From Hibiscus mutabilis (taxonomy: Eukaryota > Streptophyta > Magnoliopsida > Malvales > Malvaceae), in contig CM033747.1 of assembly GCA_019671005.1 (NCBI GenBank), positions 23,835,188-23,899,187 on the forward strand: a stretch of DNA of 64,000 bases, in the 5' to 3' direction. Below are positions 58,643-64,000 of this stretch, one piece after another. Within the stretch, counting starts at the first letter, position 1. Each line of letters begins with the position of its first letter. The notes under the pieces were generated by a model, which saw nothing but the letters and a program-made list of their open reading frames with translations, made no database searches and was not told where the DNA came from. The translations under genes were made by a program, and so were the position numbers.

Positions 58643-60825
58643 GCAGACCTCATTCATGTTTCCCCTTTATCTCCTCTTTCTCATACTCTCCATCTCTCTC
58701 TTTCAAATCTTGTGGTTCAAGGCTTAATCTTTAGGGTTTTGAGAGGGAATCACGGATTGTTGACTGAGGAAGGTTTTTCAGCTTCAGGAGATCTATCAAT
58801 CAAGGTAAGGATGGTTAGTTTTAGTGGATAAGAGTGTTTGGTGGGGGTAGATGAGGGAGAATGAGAATGGGTTTTTGGGGAGCTTCATTCTCGCATAGGT
58901 CTGTGTTTTAACTCCCTTAATTTCCCCTACAATGTGGTAACACGTTTGGTAACATCTCTTATAATGAAAGAGATTGGGAACTTATCCAAGGCTCAAGAAG
59001 GGAGGAAAGCTTGAAGCTTTGGAGGAAGGCTTGTTTTATCGGCTAAGCTAAGGTTAGCACACTACTAACTCTCATAGTTTCCTAGAAATCATAAAGTTAA
59101 GCTTTGAAGCATGATTTGGAGTTTTAAGCCTAAGAGTAGCTTGAGTGGTTGTTAATGGCAAATCTTAGAATTGTTGTTGTAATGGCTTGAAATTGGTTGT
59201 AATCCACCCAAAACTATCATCATAACTTGTGGGAATGATTTGAGGTTTATCCATGGGGGTTAAACAAGGTTTCTAGGTGAAACCCATACCCAGAGTTTGA
59301 AAATCGAGCTCGTGTACTGGTACTGGATTTAGAGTATCGGTACGCCTTAGTAAAACATGGGAAGGGTTGTGAAGGGCGTACCGATACGCCTCCCCGTGTA
59401 TCGGTACCCCTTGCAAGTGAAGAATTCTAGTAACGCTATCGTGTACCGATACACAAAGGGCGTATCGTTACGCACTGTTACATTGCCTGAGGAAGGCTTG
59501 GCGTACCAGTACGCGTATGTGGGAGTACCAGTACAAGGGTAGATCGGTACGGGGCATTTTTGGTACCGATGGTACGTACCGGTACGGAATAGAGCTTATC
59601 GGTACAGCTTACGAGTTTAATTCTTTCGAATCTAAAACGAGTATCGGTACTCATTGGTGAGTATCTGTACCTAGAGGGGAGTACCGATACCCACATAGGA
59701 GTATCGGTACTCACTTTGCATTCTGCCCAAGAAATTTGGCTTTACGTTCGGGAGTTCTATAATTCGAGGCAAAGGGCCCTGGGGGTCTTTTAAGGTGTAA
59801 AACAAATACTAAAACTAAGAAACAGATATATTTAACCCCGTATGTGAAATAATTGGCTAATGTCTCGGTAATAATAGGGTAAACCGTGTGAGGTAGTAAA
59901 CCATAGGGATCCTAGGTGGATCAATCGAGGCTGTGTGGTAATTAGGGTCCTTGTTGTGTCTGAGGGACGCCTAGATAGTCGAGTCATCCCTTGTCGTTGG
60001 GATTTAGATACCCTAAGTGTGTTGCAACACCTTGAATACTTCCCGAATGTTGGATCCCGATGCTTTGTGGACGCGGGCCTCATTCGAAGATGCTTGATGA
60101 GAGATCCCGAGCATGGATGTAGGATCCTGATGCTATGTGGACGCGGGCCTTACTCGTAGTGTAGGATCCCGATGCTATGTGAAGAATTCAAGTGTAGGAT
60201 TTCGATGCTTTGTGGATGCGGACCTCACTTAATTGTTGTTGGTGTTATCTGTGTGATGCTAGGTAAATGTATGAGATTCTAGTATGAGCTGTGTGCGTGA
60301 TCGTACATTCATAATGCCGTGTGTTTAGGCGATTATGGTAGCGTCAATACTATATTGCCATGATATCATTCTTGTTGCATTGCTTTATTTATGATTTGCA
60401 TAAAGCATGGTTGAGTGGCGGTGTATCCACTAAGCTTGTTAGCTCAGCGTTCAGAATCGTTGTTTCCGTTCGCAGGTTAGTAGGTTATCGTGAGGCTTGA
60501 AGGAGCACCATCAAGGTTTGGATTTCAGCATCGACTCTAGCGGTTGAGTACAAATACTAGATGTAATGGGCTATGTATTTCGTAGGACCCTATATGTATT
60601 TTGTAACTCTTATTTTGTATTAATTTGGTCAAAGTCGAATATTTTAATATTTGTAAATGAAGCTCTGTGAATACTATTTTAAATATTTGGATTTAACTAT
60701 GTTTTCAATGTATGGACTTATGTTTTTATTGGGCTTATATATATTGGGCTGGAAAAAGGAAAAATTTTAACGGTGTTGATTTTGGGCTTAGGGCCCAATG
60801 TGGCATCCGGGTCAAGGGTGTTACA

Positions 60826-61297
60826 TATTTTTACGTATTTATTTTAATATATTAAGAGAATATTTTCTACTTTATTTCGAAAATTAGCTCCGGAGTAATG
60901 TCCCGACTCATTCAGGTGTCATCTTCATCAGTCTTCGTAAATAAGGAAATGTTCTACTTAAACCTTTTTTGGGATTAAATTTTAAATTAAATTCGGATTT
61001 TTATTTTCTTGCAACGAAAACACTTAATCAACGCGGTACCAATTTTGGGTGTTGTGGGTGTTAATCCTTCCCCACGCGTAACTGACTCCTAAACCCAAAC
61101 ATTTTGAATCTCTGGTTAATTTTTACAGTGTTCGGCCTACCAAACTAGCCGGTGACGACTCCATTTTCCGTTTTTAAAAGTTTTACGGCATTCTGCTAGA
61201 AGTGTCATCCCGGTCTCTGGGTATCATCTCATTTGATACCGTACATAAAATATTTTTATCGATTATTTATTTCCAAAAGAAAAAAAAGCCTACGACA
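60826..61297 (+). repeat. 3' LTR of Tat-2, right part
   Basis: It matches 39272-39747 (for example CTTCCCCACGCGTAACTGACTCC and the GTTCGGCCTACCAAA segment) and ends CTACGACA just before the target duplication GTTTA. Confidence 0.88.
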
Positions 61298-61302
61298 GTT
61301 TA

Positions 61303-61782
61303 TAAGTGATTCAAAAAAAAGAGTATGTTTATAAGTGTTTAAAATGCAAAAGATGTTGGTATATGTTTTTTGCAATTAGGGGATTTTTATGCCAGAAGAA
61401 AGTCTAATTTTTGCATTACATGCCATTGGTTTTGAAAATTTTAAACCTGATTTCGATACCTTTAAACTTCAAACTGAAATTAGTTTCTAAACCTTCTTTG
61501 AGGTTTCAATACCTCTCAGCTGGTATCGAAACTCATAGGGGGTTTTCGATGCCTTGTGATCTAATTTGATAAATTTATATGTTTGGCCCTTCAATTGTTA
61601 TTTGCTTCAACATATGATCATTTTATGTTTAATAAATGATATTCTTAATTTATAATTGGTAAAAGTTTAAAATTATACTCAATCTTGTTATGATTCAATG
61701 TTTGATAGTTCATTTTTGTTTAAGTCTTTCAATGTGACATCTCTGGCCATAATTTTGACTAAGCCAAGATAGGAGTGTTACA
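61303..61782. repeat. LTR-like fragment ending GTGTTACA
   Basis: Right end GGAGTGTTACA. It has a cluster of TTTCGATACC / GGTATCGAAA segments at 61450-61555, related to the palindromes in other LTRs. The left part continues on the other side of Tat-2 but a start was not found. Confidence 0.45.
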
Positions 61783-62121
61783 ATTTATTTTCATATTTCG
61801 ACAAAATATATGTTAAAATCGACTCTAAATACATTTGGATTAGGCTTTGATACTAATATTGGTGTAGTTTTGTCGGGAAATACTTAAGTTAATTGGTACT
61901 GGATGAACCACTAAAAACATAAACAAAAATACAAGAGAATAGTTTATACAGTTTGGATCAACGATCCTACTACCTATGTGGAGCCTTACTTAGGGAAATC
62001 CACTATAGCATTATCTAATGCAAGATATAATAATCCTCAACCTAACTACACATGCTAGTCGTAAACATTCCATTATATAGGGGCAAATCCTTAAAAGAAC
62101 TAATAGGGCCACGGTCTCCCC
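61783..62121. other. Unassigned AT-rich sequence
   Basis: No gene or repeat border recognised. The stretch near 61950-62010 has no frame long enough to assign. Confidence 0.3.
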
Positions 62122-62583
62122 AAAATTTTGAGAAATTCAAATTTTGCCTTTAAATTTTTTTAAAATTTTAATTTATCCCCTCAAGATTTTTAAAAATTCA
62201 TATTAACCTTTTAAAATTTTGAATATTTTTAATTAAATTTCCTCTCAAAATGTTTATTTATTTTTTGTTAAATCTCTCCAACTTATTAAAAATTTTAGGT
62301 AAACCCTCAAATATTTTTAAAGCTAAAAGGAAGCAAATGAAGAAAAAAATTAAAAATTTTGAGAAATTCAAATTTTGCCTTTAAATTTTTTTAAAAAATT
62401 TAATTTACCCCCTCAAGATTTTTAAAAATTCATATTAACCTTTTAAAATTTTGAATATTTTTAATTAAATTTTCTCTCAAAATGTTTATTTATTTTTTTG
62501 TTAAATCTCTCCAACTTATTAAAAATTTTAGTTAAAGCCTCAAATTTTTTTAAAGCTAAAAGGAAGCAAATGAAGAAAAAAAT
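62122..62583. repeat. 231-bp tandem duplication of MITE-like sequence
   Basis: AAAATTTTGAGAAATTC occurs at 62122 and 62353, and the following ~230 bases repeat nearly exactly, each copy ending in GGAAGCAAATGAAGAAAA. The interior resembles the hAT-like MITE at 36229-36545 (CTCAAATTTTT, TTGAATATTTTTAATTAA). The terminal repeats of that MITE were not found here. Confidence 0.85.
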
Positions 62584-64000
62584 TAAAAAAGTGCTACCAA
62601 GGGGTGTTGAAAAAGTGACCTTGGCTAAGTGTGCTTGAGTCTTAGCCGTCTAAGCTAAGGCTATTCCTAATCTTAGCCCACCCTAAACAAATTTTAATCT
62701 GTTCCCGTAAAATTTGAACCAACATTAAATATCCAACTAACCCCTCAGTGAAATTAATGCCTCATTTCACATCTGAAAAAAAAAATCTAGAGCCTTTCCA
62801 AACTTTTCATCTTCCATCACCGTCTACTTCCCTGATCAGTGCCACTGCTCGTCCGTGAACATCATCGCCCTCGCCGACACGACCGTCGCCTCACCCAAAC
62901 CTCAAGCCTAGTTGCCACTCCAGCTGTAACGTCTCCGTTCGCCGTGAAAAATGGTTTGAATGTTTATCGAAAACCCAAGGGTTTTCTGGTGATTACAGCC
63001 CCATAGGTCGTCTGTGCTCTTCATTGCCGTCACCACTAGACTTTTCATGTCGTGGCTAACAAAACCCTGCCCACCGATCGCCCCTCCAATGCGGTTCGTG
63101 TTTCGTCGGAGAATCATGAAAACCATTCGGTTTTCCTTCCATCGTCGTGTTTTTCGTCGTTTTCAAGCTCAGTAATTGCCCAAAACACTTTCGTTTTAAA
63201 TTCCACGTCATTTGCTACCGTTCGGGAGAGTTTTCCAATCGTTTGAGGTCACGCATGGCTCACACGCGCCACCAGAAGCGATTTTCGATCGCTGTAGATG
63301 ATTCGTCTTTAAACCGAAAAAGGTTCAGCCCTGAATCGGTCTAGCCAGATTGGGTTTAGATAATAAATTAGAGGTTAGCTCGGTTACGTATGTCAGACCA
63401 GCCTGCTTGGCCCAATGGCCTTTAGGTCTTAACCCAAATCGATTCAAGCCCAATTATTGACCCCACCCCAATTTGAGTCCGTCTGACACGATCTGAATTT
63501 GCCCGACTCGAACCCGGTTGACCATTTTACCGTTGACAGTTAATTTTGATCGAAAGTTAATTTTTTAAAAAAATTCTTATTTTGGGTTTTTTGACGTCCT
63601 AAATTCAATTTTACGCGAAATTCTAACCCAGAAGCCTCTAAATTTGGCCTTAAACCAAGTATGCATTTGTATCTAGTTAATTCATTTAAGAGATTTAATA
63701 TTAAGTTATGGTCTGACATGAAGTGTGTTTATTTATAGATACCCAAGACTCACTTGACCAACTGTTTGTTCAGCCTAGTTCCTCTCAATTCGCACACCCA
63801 CCTGTGCTCATAGTTACTCGAATGGTCTTAGAAACTCAGTAAATTATTAAGTTAGAATTTACTCTAATAGTAATTCTTTCTTGTTATGATCTAGGATCTT
63901 GCACTACTGCATAGTGTAGCGAGGCGGGTCTTTGTAGATCATTCTGACTAGCTTTTGAAGTGTGTTCCTTGTGTTCTATATTATTTTTTAATGTACTATT
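62584..64000. other. Unassigned sequence at the right edge
   Basis: This region is C/G-richer (62800-63350), with short overlapping frames on both strands, none with a recognisable domain. The right part looks like LTR or untranslated sequence (for example GACTCGAACCCGGTTGACC). No border is visible inside the window. Confidence 0.3.

Larger units (their letters stand above)
51181..60825 (+). repeat. 3' LTR of the Tekay-type element, split by element C
   Basis: The parts are 51181-51408 and 58648-60825, about 2.4 kb together. It starts TGTAACGACCC and ends GGGTGTTACA. It holds a palindrome cluster (59310-59715) and a degenerate tandem repeat near 60050-60235 built on GGATCCCGATGCTTTGTGG. Its right neighbour is the resumed Tat-2 LTR. 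Confidence 0.83.
37252..61297 (+). mobile_element. Tat-2: non-autonomous Tat/Ogre-type element carrying nested insertions
   Basis: Borders are TG..CA with a perfect 5-bp target duplication GTTTA (37247-37251, 61298-61302). The 5' LTR (37252-39747), a tRNA-Arg-type primer site, a 5.1-kb interior, a polypurine tract and a 3' LTR (44892-45378 plus 60826-61297) are all in order on +. The interior has no recognisable gag or pol; it is spacer plus a 3-kb tandem array. About 15.4 kb of foreign sequence interrupts the 3' LTR, and some 1 kb of that LTR is missing at the breakpoint. LTR divergence over the first 240 bases is near 9%. Confidence 0.87.

Noticed and set aside
62908..63344. Overlapping open frames in a C/G-richer stretch
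   Set aside because: Low-complexity Ser/Arg content, no recognisable domain and frames open on both strands; not enough to call a gene.

Overview
The window is nuclear DNA of a flowering plant. It holds spliced genes with canonical GT..AG introns, several lineages of plant LTR retrotransposon (Ty3/gypsy Tat/Ogre, Tekay/Del chromovirus and Athila types, plus a Ty1/copia LTR), and MITEs of the hAT, Mutator and Stowaway types. The species cannot be named from the sequence. Nearly all of the 64 kb is nested, mostly decayed, transposable-element sequence around one small gene island.

Layout. 1-19140: a badly decayed Tat/Ogre-type element on the + strand ('Tat-1': gag, RT and integrase relics, purine-rich tail, tandem repeats, 3' LTR from 16085). 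Its gag is split by a complete but gag-only Ty3/gypsy element on the - strand (950-8285, LTRs of 2.9 kb). Its 3' repeat region is split by a 2.7-kb solo LTR (12906-15630, target duplication AACTG). 19630-19985: first exon of a phosphoethanolamine cytidylyltransferase (PECT1) gene with altered active-site residues and no visible later exons. 20346-28700: a Stowaway-like MITE, then a copia LTR (20959-27152) split by a young Athila-like element ('B', 21138-26951), then an older Athila LTR fragment.

30129-33537 (-): the one apparently intact host gene, a kinesin-14. I resolved nine exons; their phases are all compatible and sum to an 841-residue protein. 34718-37065 holds four MITEs, two of them nested in a Mutator-like MITE.

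37252-61297: one Tat/Ogre-type non-autonomous element ('Tat-2', target duplication GTTTA at both ends). It has a tRNA-Arg-type primer site, no recognisable gag or pol, and a 3-kb tandem array of about 50-bp units before its 3' LTR. That 3' LTR is broken at 45379 and resumes at 60826. Between lie a 3.5-kb LTR on the - strand, a decayed Tekay/Del pol with its 3' LTR, and, inside that LTR, a second Athila-like element ('C', 51409-58642, - strand, target duplication GCAGA). 61303-64000 is further LTR debris, a MITE-like tandem duplication and unassigned sequence.

The most unusual signals are two families of short palindromes confined to retroelements. GTAYCGRTAC is clustered in at least four different LTR types. 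TTGCCNNGGCAA is dispersed through LTRs and coding sequence of the two Athila-like elements, and its copy number differs between the two LTRs of one element.
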